Part shown: positions 45,446 through 56,311 of the stretch, in pieces | Layout: every line of letters begins with the position of its first letter | Numbering within the stretch: the stretch's first letter is position 1 | Source of the DNA: Saturnia japonica | Lineage: Eukaryota; Arthropoda; Insecta; Lepidoptera; Saturniidae | Direction of reading: 5' to 3' | NCBI GenBank assembly: GCA_033032175.1 | Contig: CM065309.1 | Coordinates: 21,452,001-21,516,000, forward strand | Length of the DNA: 64,000 nt | Position numbers and translations under genes: made by a program | The notes under the pieces: model-generated | The model's database searches: none | Told to the model about the DNA's origin: nothing | What the model saw: only the letters and a program-made list of their open reading frames with translations

Positions 45446-45864
45446 GAGTGGTTTCTGATACAAAATAAAATATAAATGTATAACTTTGTTTTATACCTCT
45501 GTATTACCGACAAATAAAAGGCTTTTTTATTTTAATTATATTATTTAATATACTGTTATAGTTGGTGTCGGTGATATTTACCCCATACAAAAATCGTATA
45601 ACGTACCTATAGAAGTTTTCAAATCAAATGTATATATCTATTTAATCGCTAATCTACAGACCGCATTCGAAAATCGTCTTAGTAAGCTATTCGGTGCATT
45701 CCGTACATTACGTGACTTGCATTGATTGGTTATATAAGTTTCAATGTCTCGCCTTTCAGTACGTTTTACTGAGACTTCAGCTTACCTTGGTTTTTATTTT
45801 ATTGCCTTAACAGAATAAGTAAACTACGTCTTATAGTAAATATATTACTGTTAAAAATCCAATA

Positions 45865-45935
45865 AACTTTATTCAATTGAAGCCTTAGGAAAGAACTTAT
45901 GAAGGTCATAGGTAACACCGGCTTAAGAAATAGCT
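45865..45935. repeat. LINE 3' UTR-like fragment
   Basis: TTTATTCAATTGAAGCCTTA and AACACCGGCTTAAGAAATAG resemble the phrase at 28565. Confidence 0.4.
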
Positions 45936-45965
45936 TATTGATAGATAAAATGCTGTTATTAATAC

Positions 45966-46580
45966 TATATATATTATAGTATCTCTGGAACTACTATTCG
46001 GATTCTAAAAATTATTTTTGTATATGATAGCCAGACTCTCGAAGAATAGTATAGGCTATTTAAGATTAGGCTACAATTTTCAGATAGCCTTAAATATTGA
46101 TTTTTGTTCCGTAAGTCGGAAGTCGAGGCCTTGTCGAACTGCTTTATCCGAGTGCACTGGCGTAATCGATAATGATACAGAAATATAATGTTCTACAATA
46201 ATATTGTACCTTAATATGTCTAGAAAAAAATATGCGATAACATATACCATATCTGAATAAATAAGCTATAATAAGGAATTTTGTGACAAAGATTTGTTGA
46301 AAATTAGAAAGTGATTTATAAGCATTATTTTTAGACATGGAATATTAATGCTTACGAACAAATGTTACTTCATCATAAAGACAATTTTATGAAGTTAAAC
46401 TTGTTGTTTAGTGTATGCTATTTGGATACATAGTTTAGGAAATAAAGAAAAATTAAAATAATTTGTCCTTGCGAGAAGACAACAATTATTGTCTATTGAC
46501 AACATGGGGACGCTGGCGGCTCGGTATTTTATCGGATAAAATTAACACGGGTGAAACCATGGCGCACAGTTACTTATTTA
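45966..46580 (+). mobile_element. Lep1-like Helitron derivative (type B), copy 3
   Basis: Shares CTCTGGAACTACTATTCGGA, ATAGCCAGACTCTCGAAGAA, GAACTGCTTTATCCGAGTGC and ATTAACACGGGTGAAACCAT with the other type B copies. The 3' end is degenerate (GCACAGTTACTT in place of GCACAGCTAGT). Open frames inside are spurious. Confidence 0.75.
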
Positions 46581-46819
46581 AATATGATAAGAGTAGAGTT
46601 TCCAGAGCTTCTTGGGAAAGGGGTTTCAAATTCGGCAACACGCTAGTGATACCTATGGTGTTATGAGCGTCCATAGGTTAGGATAATTCCATACAATCTT
46701 TACATTTAAGGATGGAATTTTGAGAAATTCCTTCTTAAACGATGCTTACATAAAGTTCAAATTTATATTCTGAGTACTTTGAGCTGGTCGATAACAGGAC
46801 ATTGCCTTTTACATATAGA

Positions 46820-47030
46820 CTAGCGGTGTGCCCGCAGCTCCGCACGCGTTTGTTACATCCCGTAATTTTATTTTTACTCATATTGTTGACAATTCATATG
46901 CCGTATCAATTGAGGAGTGGCATGTATTTCCCGTGTACAATTTTCATCAAAATCGGTTAACAATTAATATTCTATTCTACGATTTCTAATGCATTATTAA
47001 CGATTCATATAGCCTCTCAATTATGGTATA
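46820..47030 (-). mobile_element. Helitron-like 3' end with one ~115-bp unit
   Basis: The + strand starts A|CTAGCGGTGTGCCCGCAGCT, the complement of a CTAG|T terminus, followed by sequence whose complement contains GATTTTGATGAAAATTGTAC, as in the tandem units of 20400-20914. Confidence 0.6.
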
Positions 47031-47580
47031 CTGTATATGTATGTGATGGTTCTTTAGAATATATTTATCTATCTCTTATAATTTCAAAGATTCCCTCACT
47101 GACCCTTTTAAATGTTACAGCCTGTATATAAACTTCTAACATATATTTTGGTCAAAAGACTCGTTCCATAATATATCATGTTAACACATTTGCCGAGCTA
47201 TCCATTTTGTATTCATTTGTATTGTATTGTATTGTATTTCGTATGCTTTATTTGAAAACGCATTGTCAGCTTACGTTCGTTTCAAATGTTTGACGAAGGC
47301 TGAAATTAAATGCATGCGAATATTATTAAAGAAATGTACCTTATATGTGTTAAAGCTGAAATTGTATTTATTTATGATTCGTTTTTTTGAATCAGATTCA
47401 CTCGATATAATTAAAAGTAATAATTAAAGAAATAATCCTGTATCCCTATTACACGATATAATTAACTTTCATGTAAAGTTTTACTAGAACCCGTACACAG
47501 CCGTTTGAGTGTGTTTGATCGACAGAGATTCAAATAAACTTACTTTAATATTTATTTGTGAAATAATAAGATTATATTAA

Positions 47581-48163
47581 ACTAGCTGACCCGCGCAACT
47601 TCGTCTGCGTTACATAAAAGAGAGAGAGAAAAGGTTAGGAGAGTTTTGAACATTTATTCCTTTTGGGAGCTTCCATTGCGTGCGCTGCTTAAATGGTTAA
47701 AGTTACACAACAATCGTGAGTGATAGAATTTTTTCTCTAAAAAGTTTAAAAAAAAAGGCCGCGATAGCAAATTTCTATCTTATAAGGTTTACTATATATA
47801 AACTTTTTTATATTAATAAAATTTGTTCTAAAATAATGCATTATTTGCGAAGGTGTTTTTATAAACATGGTATTAATCCTTATCGAAATACATACGTTAT
47901 TCGTTACAACTATTTACTTTTGGACAAAATTGCCCTTTACATCATTTCATTTCAATGAATATCTTAGGAGATATCACACTTTTAAAAAACTCCGCAGCAA
48001 AATAATATTCAAGTACCGCTCGTGCAGTTTAGCGGAATGATTTGGCAGGCGGGCGGCACCTATAAATTGTGTTGTAAGTGCCTACGGCAATTGTTATTTG
48101 TATCTGCCTACGTTCACTCTCTCTAACCCTCTAACGCAGACAAAGTTGCGCGGGTCAGCTAGT
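47581..48163. mobile_element. Helitron-like element with two inverted 3' ends
   Basis: The 32 bases at 47581-47612 (ACTAGCTGACCCGCGCAACT...) are the reverse complement of 48132-48163 with one mismatch. Each end resembles the Helitron 3' terminus GTTGCGCGGGT.A.CTAGT of 55616-56312, so the element has that end on both sides. The interior (for example TTCCATTGCGTGCGCTGC and TGGTATTAATCCTTAT) matches the type C Helitron interior on the + strand. No coding; no obvious target duplication. Confidence 0.8.
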
Positions 48164-49202
48164 AAAGTATAATACTAGATGTGCCCCCGATTATCATGCA
48201 ATAACTATTTTCGTCGTATTTTTAGTTTCAATCAATCTATTGATAATTCATAATATCTTATAATCAATTCTTATAATATAGCAACGATATAATATAAGTA
48301 CTTCTCTTGACGAAATTTCATGAAAATCGGTAAAGCCGTTTTGAGTTAAATTCAACATACAAACGGTAGCGGATGTTAGCGAGGCGACGTTTTGGTCCAA
48401 CGTCGCGTCGGCGGTGTGGGGCTGAGTTCGATTTTTTAATGGACAGATTGGATCATTTCAAGAAATTCAATCACTTCTTTTGCCTATTTCACATCTGCCG
48501 GGCACGGAGCGTTCCGTGATGGCCATACTTTTTTATGTTGTTCCATTTACAATACACTTTAATATTTCAATCTAGTAGCTATATGTTATCGATAAAACTA
48601 TTTATTTTTACAGTTTATAAATATATTACATTTATATATTATTGAAAATCTCGACTACAGACTTCATGAAAAAATACGCTTAAGCCGAAAAAAAGTGTTA
48701 CATTTGACAAAAACATTAAATTGAATTTGAAGCGACGTTTATAACAAGATATTGTCGTGTCATAGATTAAAATTGTTGTCCGATATTATTCAGTATTATA
48801 CTGAATTGGAATTACTGAGATTATAATGGCATATTCATGTATTCAAATTTATTTAAAGTGATGTCATATTTTGTCAAATAATTCGTCGATTATTTCCGAT
48901 TATTTTCCTGTCTTTCGTCTCTCTATAATAAGAGAATCGATGAACGACAAGATGAGCTTGCTGACTCTACATCTAGAAAACTTAAGTGTGTTGTGTTGTA
49001 GCTTAAGATAATTCTAAGATATAAGATAATAATTGTTCATAAAATAGTGTATAGGCGTACTTATTTACGCGCGTTAGAATCCATACTTCTTTGAAGAGTC
49101 GCATGCGATGTTATATGACGAATACAACACAATAAAACAAGAGGCTTGAATACTAATAATTCACTGTATTTTTAAAAATCAATTTTCAACAATAAATAAA
49201 AG
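48164..49202. other. Noncoding intronic stretch
   Basis: 48355-48430 is a short GC-richer island (CGACGTTTTGGTCCAACGTC) of unknown origin. Otherwise AT-rich without assigned features. Confidence 0.4.
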
Positions 49203-49461
49203 ACTGCCTCGTTAGCCTAGTGGTCGTTAACGTGACTGCTATGAGCGAGGTCCTGGATTCGAATCTCAGGTCGAACAAAGTGTTATTAGATTTTTCCTAT
49301 GAAATTCTCAGTAGCAGCTCGGAGTTTGGTTTCGTGCCCGATTAATGGCAATAGGCTCGCCCCCTATTACATGCGACCTAAAATCATACTCGGCCAATTG
49401 TGGGTGTACATTTAGTACACCTATGCATAACCCTTCGGGGAATACAGGCGTGATGGTATGT
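49203..49461 (+). mobile_element. tRNA-derived SINE, copy 3
   Basis: A box TTAGCCTAGTGG near 49212-49223 and B-box remnant GGATTCGAATCTC near 49255-49267 (mutated relative to the 5 kb copy). The body contains ATTAATGGCAATAGGCTCGC and CCTTCGGGGAATACAGG as in copies 1 and 2. Confidence 0.85.
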
Positions 49462-49608
49462 TATGAACTCATATATGATCTTTTCATTTATCACAAAAAA
49501 AATAATTCAATAACCCAATTGTCAACAATATGGGTAAAAATAAAATTACGGATGTAAATAACTACTGCATAACTATAAACGCGTGTGGAGCCGCGGGCAC
49601 ACCGCTAG
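49462..49608 (+). mobile_element. Helitron-like 3' end
   Basis: Ends GCGGGCACACCGCTAG|T at 49608, preceded by AAACGCGTGTGGAGCC as in 20880-20914. The SINE lies directly upstream and may have inserted into it. Confidence 0.55.
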
Positions 49609-50829
49609 TTATCTATATATATCACTCGTATACTGTATTACGTAGTAAAGGCATTGACCTGCCGGTTACAGACATACGTTGTAGATATTGTAAACGGATT
49701 TGCAAATATATTATATTTAATAACGCAAAATATTTTCATAATCCATTCGTTTGATAGTGGTGTATGTCTAAATACTTTACAGTCTTCAGCCTAAGCCTTT
49801 AGCTTAGTCGTAGTATAATAACTTATGCTTAACTTTAAAATGAAATGGTTATGTGTGATATTTGTCTGGCAAATGTTATTTTAAGTTATAGTTTTATGTA
49901 TAAATATTATCATGTCTTGCATTTTGAAAATTGAATAAAGAAATTCTTTGTCAATTTCACAGAAGCTATCTAATCAAGTGTACATTCTTTAATCCAATCA
50001 TTTGTTAATTTGTTTGCCCAACTAAATTAATAATCATTTGAATTCTCAGCTTATAGTATGACTATTGATAAAAATTAAGTATCGATAAGTAAGTTGTGGT
50101 GGTCGACTGGTTTATAGCGACGGAATATCGATAAAAAATTGAAAATTCGTTTAATTATGTCATTGCTTGCTTATATTTAATTAATCTAATACAACACCGA
50201 TAAATTATGTAAATACTGTATTCACTAAAAGCAGCGAAATATATGCAGTCTCATTAGAATATCTAATCAGAATCAAAATGGTATTATTAATAGTTGTCAT
50301 TTAACTTCGTGATAGAACATAACTTATTAATCTATCTTTAGTTAATAACAAAAGTATAATTCAAGATTATAACTGTCATCATTTCAGTCTCAAGTAATAT
50401 GACTCAAATTAAAAATAGTTGAATTAAAATGGTGCTCCCAGATTTTTCTTAAGATTATTCTGATCGTTTAGTAGCATGCAGTATATTGTTCAGAAGCATG
50501 CGGTATATTAATAAAGTCGATTATAAAAGTCTTTCTTTTATCGAGTATTAGAACAGGTTTATAGGTTCGAACATTAATTCAGAACGATTCTTTTGCTGAC
50601 ATCAGAATTTTGTACCTCGGTACCGGCGATATTGTTTAATTAATTAAAACAAAGGTTCGGGACATGTCGCCCTTGTAAGCAGTTTCTACATTACTATATC
50701 GTTGTCGACCCTTCGTGGAGTGTAATTTAGTATCCATTATTGCTTTTACCGCAGCTTAATATATACATTACTCATATAAGCGTGTTTATTTTTCATTTTA
50801 TTACGGTTAAGTAATATCTCATTCGCCAT
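49609..50829. other. AT-rich intronic stretch
   Basis: No gene or assigned repeat. Confidence 0.4.
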
Positions 50830-51190
50830 TATGTACTACTATGAGGTTTGGACACAAAAAAAGAAGAACGTCAGCTTCTGGTGGTGGACAGGAAAGTACC
50901 CCGAAAGATCTTGGGAGCTGACAAGAGACACAATGGCACTCTGAGGATCCAAAAAATGCTGATATTGAGGATGACTTTAGTGGTTCGATCATCTACAAAG
51001 AATGTAAGAGAATCGAGCAGTCAAAAGAATTCTCTTTACTCTTGGGACGACTAACTGGTTCGCCAAGTATCGCTGACATGACAAAGTAGATGCGGATCTG
51101 CGTCAGTTTCAAGCTGAGAACTGGAAAGACTATGCGCAAGATCAGGGCAAGTGGCATACTCTTGTTACAGAGCCAAGAACCTTTTTAGAT
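50830..51190 (+). pseudogene. RTE-like LINE C-terminal fragment, decayed
   Basis: Frame-shifted pieces read LLVVDRKVPRKILGADKRHN, GTLRIQKM, then VDADLRQFQAENWKDYAQDQ and KWHTLVTEPRTF. The pattern LL..ERK.LRK.LG...Q..G..RI.... followed by DL.....NW...AQDR..W..LV.EA.T is that of RTE-like LINE tails. Different from the copy at 44852. Confidence 0.6.
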
Positions 51191-51564
51191 AACTGAGCCA
51201 AAATAGTTAATTAGTTAATAACGTGTTCGAATTTTCCATCATATAGCTTGAATTCAAATCTTACAAAGAGTCTAAGATATCGACGTAGAAAAACGTTTTG
51301 ATGAAATAATATCTTGATAGTAGGACATTTTGTAATGCCAGCTTTACAAGTTACAATTTGAAAATTTATGGCCTAACATCTCTCGATGTATTCTGGAAGA
51401 CTCATTTAAGAGCCCTATCTCTTCCTAGGTTTAGTGTATTACCATCTTCTAATAAATAATAAGATAATTCTTTTACAGTATGTTATATCAATAAGAGTAT
51501 TCTTAACTAGAGAAAAACAGTATTGTTTTAATCAAAATGATGTTTTGAACAATTCTTATATGTT

Positions 51565-51770
51565 TTTAACTCCCGACGCAAAATGAGCGGTATTATAAGT
51601 TTTACGCGTGTATCTGTGGCATCGTAGCTCAGAAAGGGCTGAACCGATTTTGATTTAGTTTGCTTTTGTTTGAAAAGTGACTTGATCAATAGTGATCTTA
51701 GCTATTATTGAAGAAAATACGTTCGGTCGTTTGACGATTATCAGCTACTTTCTAGTTGATAAATAGATGT
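51565..51770 (-). repeat. Dispersed repeat D, copy 2
   Basis: The + strand reads TTTTTAACTCCCGACGCAAA, GGCTGAACCGATTTTGATTT and AAAAGTGACTTGATCAATAG, the complement of 24440-24640. Confidence 0.65.
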
Positions 51771-53524
51771 GAATATCTTCTGCAGGTCTGATTGAGTCGA
51801 GATTTGGTATTATTCTGTTACTTGAGAAAAACAATGACCTGATGTTGCAGCGTCATCTGGAATCTGTAAGATACTTAACTCCTCAGAAACTTACTGCAGA
51901 GATTTCGTATTTGGGCTCAATGGAATGATCTTAATGAATTGGTTACTTGTGTCGGGGTTTATAATTTTTTTTATTTTACTTTGATATCGAACAATTTGCG
52001 TGAGATATTTAAGGCGTCTTCCTACGTTCAGGCCTTTATTAATACATGTAGGATGCCCGAAATATTCTAATCCATTTTTACATATCATTAATGTTACATT
52101 ATTACATTGTCTCAAAGATGAAACAGTAGCATTAGCCTCAAAACATGAGTAATCCGCTTATAAAGTACCCTACTTTGGCAAACTTGGATATATTGTGGCA
52201 AAAATATAGCTCGATTTTCTGAAATATAACTTCGATAAAAGCACTCTTTAATCCGGGACTTATTTCACATATCCTTTGTTTATTTTTTGCTTTGTCTAGT
52301 AAACATGTTTCGTGAACATTTTATAAAGTATTTCTATCTTTATCTCATGGGTATTGTTGGTAAGAGACAGAGCTGAAGGTGCTTACTATTTAAATTTATA
52401 CGACTGTTATTGGTAAAACTATTACGCTGGATGTTTCTAAAGAATGGATGGAACGATATAGGTTGTCAATTTTTAGGGTTTCAACTCTCTGTTACGCAAG
52501 CCTTAGGATGCCTATTAATTCTTTTTTTTATTATGTTATTAGTTAAAATTTAGCTTTAAGTGTAACTAAAGTTATGTGAACATAAATTCGAAGGCAGTAA
52601 TACTGTGAACATGGAAAAGGGGTCAGGTTTGCAAACGTCAGCTTTGCGGCTAGCAATATATTTATAACCTGAAAATGTCTCACCAATTTAAGTCGTATTT
52701 TACACTGGAGTATTGCTCCTGTGCCTTTGAAAAGCAAGCACTTTTATCAGAGATACAAGTAGTGTATTAGATCGGATGTATGCGCAATCCATCTATATTG
52801 CATTCAGGTATAATTCTGGAATTGTAGCTTTAGCGAATTTGTTTTTATGAAAACTATTGATGTACGCAGCCCGAGAGCGGTTGTATACTTTAATAAATAT
52901 TCTTTTATTAAAGGAATGAATTGTAATATTTTAAGATTATTAAAACATACGTTTTCTCCATACAATCCATCAAGACTAGCATTTTTTTTGTTTCGATATG
53001 TCTTAAGAGAAATTGTTTAAGAAGAATTTGTAGCACATTATTCTTGTTCCAGTTCACTGTAATAGTTCACATAATATTTACTTCGCAGACATTGAAGTTA
53101 ATAACTTATAAAGTAGAAGTATAAGATAATTTATAAAATAAATTTGAAACCATGGTATACAGAAGATAAAATGAAATTTATAAACGATGGTTGAATGGTT
53201 AAGAATACTAATGAAATAATCGATCTAATGTCCGCAGGTTTTGTGTAAATTAATTGTACTGGAGTCACTTTACTAATTTGAAATTTGATTACCAACTAGC
53301 GGTGCCCAACAATTTTACCCATTTTAAATCTTTTCCAACAAATCTCTACGGCACCTGAGGTCTCAACTCACTTGTGTAGCCTATTGTTGCTATTACTTCC
53401 TATACTTGCTACAGTTGCCAGATTTCTTGACGTTCACAGTTCCTGCTTCTTTTTTTCCTAGTATCTTAGCGTAAATATATATAGCATATTTCCTTCATCA
53501 ATAAATTGGTTATGAAATGCAAAA
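51771..53524. other. AT-rich intronic stretch
   Basis: No gene or assigned repeat; small minus-strand open frames have no domains. Confidence 0.4.
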
Positions 53525-53590
53525 AAAAAAAATTTTAAGTCGAACTGGTAGTTCCAGAAACTAGCTCGTTGAAACAGTAAACAAAAAAGC
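53525..53590 (-). mobile_element. Type B Helitron 5' scrap
   Basis: GTCGAACTGGTAGTTCCAGA is the complement of the type B 5' block (GGAACTACCAGTCG). Confidence 0.5.
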
Positions 53591-53832
53591 AATCTCTTGA
53601 GGTTTATAATATTAGTGTAGATAATATTCTGAGGAAATCTCAATGCTTTAGTAATATTTGCGAAGTACAGACCTGTAGATTTAATGTCGTTTGATACGTA
53701 GTGGCATGGCGTTACGACTAAGGCTGCATTAATCTTCGTAGGTGACTCAGCAGTGCAATATTTGCTAAGTGGTATAATTCTCTTTTATTATCGTTTGTAA
53801 CGATTCTTTGAAATTAATATTTTTGTTTACAG

Positions 53833-53938
53833 GTGCTAGTTGAAAGAACGGTGGAGTTCTGCACAGAGAAATGGCCGAATTCTATAAAGAAACAGCTGTA
53901 CGGAGCGTTCAGTTTCGTACTGGTTTACGCTATACCCG
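53833..53938 (+). CDS. Class A GPCR (peptide-type), exon C: ECL2 and TM5
   Basis: Acceptor TTTACAG ends 53832. Phase 0 joins the complete codon ending exon B. Translation VLVERTVEFCTEKWPNSIKK then QLYGAFSFVLVYAIP gives the ECL2 cysteine expected to pair with the TM3 cysteine (CTEKW), followed by TM5 with its conserved Pro. The exon ends CCCG|GTGAGTAC in phase 1, which joins exon D to make Gly. The CxxxWP...YxxxxFxxxYxIPG pattern is typical of peptide receptors related to CCK/orexin types. No stops. Confidence 0.93.
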
Positions 53939-54059
53939 GTGAGTACTTAAAACATACTATAGGGAATACACATTTCTTTTCACACTGATAAGAGTTCAAA
54001 ACATACTCCAGTATTCGCACTAACAGAGCGAACTATTTAATGACAGTTAAACTGGCTTA

Positions 54060-54848
54060 CCTATTATTGTGGCAATGTTGGAGAACTACCTCCAGGATAG
54101 GGAGGTTGCCTTTGTGAACGGACGAGGCGTTGTGGCCCGGTGCCAAGTCAGGTGTGGGGTTCCACAGGGGTCGGTGCTGGGGCCGCTCTTGTGGAACATG
54201 GGTTACGACTGGATGCTTCGCGTAGCACTCCCTGAGGGGGTTCGACTAATATGCTACGCGGACGACACCTTAGTCGTAACCCGGGGGGGCAGTTTTGCCG
54301 AAGTGGCGCGCTTGGCCACGGATGGCACGGCCCTCATGGTCAGGCGAATCCAGGCGTTGGGCCTTAGGGTGGCGACGGAGAAAACCGAGGCCCTAATGTT
54401 TCATGGGCCTCGGTGTGGACCGCCTCCTGGGGCCCACATTATTGTCGAGGGTACCAGGGTTCGGGTTGGGTCCAGATGAAATATCTGGGCCTCATCCTGG
54501 ACGGACGGTGGCGGTTCGAGTCGCACTTCAAATGACTCGGACCGCGCATAGTGGGAGCAGCGGCGGCTCTCGGTCGGCTCCTCCCGCATTCGGGAGGACC
54601 GGGCGCCAGCTGCCGCCGGTTATACACGGAAGTCGTGCGGAGCATGGCCGTCTACGGGGCACCGATCTGGGTGGATGCTCTCAGCGCCACGAATAGACGC
54701 GTGCTGCGTGCTGCACTGCACAACGTGTCGTGATGTTGAGAGTAATTCACGGATACCGATCCATGTCCGCGGGGGCGGCCTTTGTGCTCACCGGCTCCCC
54801 ACCGTGGGAGCTGGAGGCAGAGGTGCTCGCCGCCGTGTTTAGATTCAT
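54060..54848 (+). pseudogene. R1-clade LINE ORF2 reverse transcriptase fragment
   Basis: GC-rich block. The + frame from 54069 reads MAMLENYLQDREVAFVNGRG, then RCGVPQGSVLGPLLWN (motif B), VRLICYADDTLVVTRGG (motif C with the catalytic Asp pair) and ATEKTEALMFHGPR. After a frame change at about 54473 it continues MKYLGLILDGRWRFESHF, then ALGRLLPHSGGPGASCRRLY, TEVVRSMAVYGAPIWVDALS and, in another frame, an APPWELEAEVLA-like end. This order matches R1-clade elements (TRAS/Waldo/R1). Both ends are truncated; no target duplication was seen. Confidence 0.85.
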
Positions 54849-55118
54849 TTTATTCCTCAAATAAATAGGCAAGTATTATTAATCTTATTTTTGATATAGA
54901 ATCAATTGAATTTTCCAGATTTCTGCGCGATCTCTTAGCAGATTTACTAAGGCGAATTAATACGCTCTGGAGAATAAAATATATTTATAGATGTATTAAC
55001 TTGTAATATAATATTGAATCTATGAAATAGTTTCATAAAATTGATTTCGATACTTTGTTTATAATTCATTTTATTTGAGATATTAATATCGTATTGGAGT
55101 TTATATTCACAGGTAAGG

Positions 55119-55139
55119 TCTATCTATCTATCTATCTAC
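55119..55139. repeat. (TCTA)n microsatellite
   Basis: About five tandem CTAT/TCTA units. Confidence 0.85.
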
Positions 55140-55615
55140 ATTTCAATATATGATCACATTGTACTAGCAACTCTTTAAGAAGATTAATTTGTATTTCTCG
55201 CATTGAAGTCTTAATTACTAAATCCTAGTGACGAATGAGAAACATTCTTTAATTATGTGTCGACAAAACGACTTGTTACCAAAATCTGATAACTGTAGAT
55301 TATAACGGTGTTGTTGCGAGGTGTGGAGATACCAAATATAGTTTTCTAAATAAAAGCAACACTAGACACATGTGTAAACTTTATGTCATTATGCGTATTG
55401 GTAAGTATGTACTGATAAACAATACATAAAAAGAAAACATGGTGACTACCAATATATCGGTAATCCATCGGCAGTCGTCAGCTGTCGGCCTGGAAGTTTC
55501 TCGGCAGCTGGGTATACACTGTATGATCCCAAAACGCAATAAACCCAAAGAAAGTCACTGTGAAAAGTTTACCTATCACATGGTCGCAATCAGACAGACA
55601 CAGCAAATAATGCTA

Positions 55616-56311
55616 TCTATACTAATATTATAAAGCTGAAGAGTTTGTTTGTTTGGTTGAACGCGCTAATCTCAGGAACTACTGCTTCGAATGGAAAAAA
55701 ACCTTTTATTGTTGAATAGCCCATTTATCAAGAAAGGCTATAGGTTGTACAGCATCACGCAACGACCAATAGGAGCGGAGCATTAATGAAAAATGTTTCA
55801 AAAACGGGGGAAATTTATTCCCTTTGAGAGCTTCCACTGCGTGCGCTGCGTGAATGGTTCAAGTTAAGTAACAATTGAGTATGACGTAATTATTTCACTT
55901 AAAAAGTCCTAAAAAATAATCCGCGACAACATATGACTATCTTATAAGGTTTACTCAATATAACCTTTTTTATGGATATTAAAATTTGTTCTAAAATAAT
56001 AAATTATTTGCAAAGACGTTTTTATATACATGGTATTAATCCTTATTAAAATAAATACATTATTCATCATAAGTATTTAATTTTGAATAAAATTGCCCTT
56101 GACAGTAATTAATTTAAATCAACTTAGGATATATCACAATTTTAATATAACTCGGCAACAAAATAATGATCAAGTATCGCGAACACATTTTTATTATGCC
56201 GAATAATGTGGGAGGCGAGCGGCATCTAGTAATACAGTGTCTACGACCCACTCTCTAACCCTTTCTCTCTCTCTTATATATAACGCAGAAGAAGTTGCGC
56301 GGGTTAACTAG
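55616..56311 (+). mobile_element. Lep1-like non-autonomous Helitron (type C), complete ends
   Basis: Canonical Helitron structure: flank A at 55615, 5' end TCTATACTAATATTATAAAG, 3' end GTTGCGCGGGTTAACTAG, flank T at 56312. The 5' region TTTGTTTGGTTGAACGCGCT with AATCTCAGGAACTACTG is shared with other copies. A small inverted repeat (CGCA/TGCG) lies about 20 bp before the 3' end, where Helitrons carry a hairpin. 696 bp, no coding, so mobilised in trans. The interior is shared with 47581-48163. Confidence 0.85.

Larger units (their letters stand above)
31304..53832 (+). other. Receptor intron (about 22.5 kb)
   Basis: Bounded by GTGAGT at 31304 and TTTACAG ending 53832. It contains the LTR/mariner/LINE stack (32-38.5 kb) and other repeats listed separately. 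Parts with nothing assigned: 31320-32080, 38530-39380, 39520-42380, 42530-44590, 47040-47580, 48170-49200, 49610-50830, 51200-51560, 51780-53520. Confidence 0.85.

Noticed and set aside
55119..55139. CRISPR-like or regulatory array
   Set aside because: A simple tetranucleotide microsatellite; no spacers. No CRISPR structure exists elsewhere in the window.
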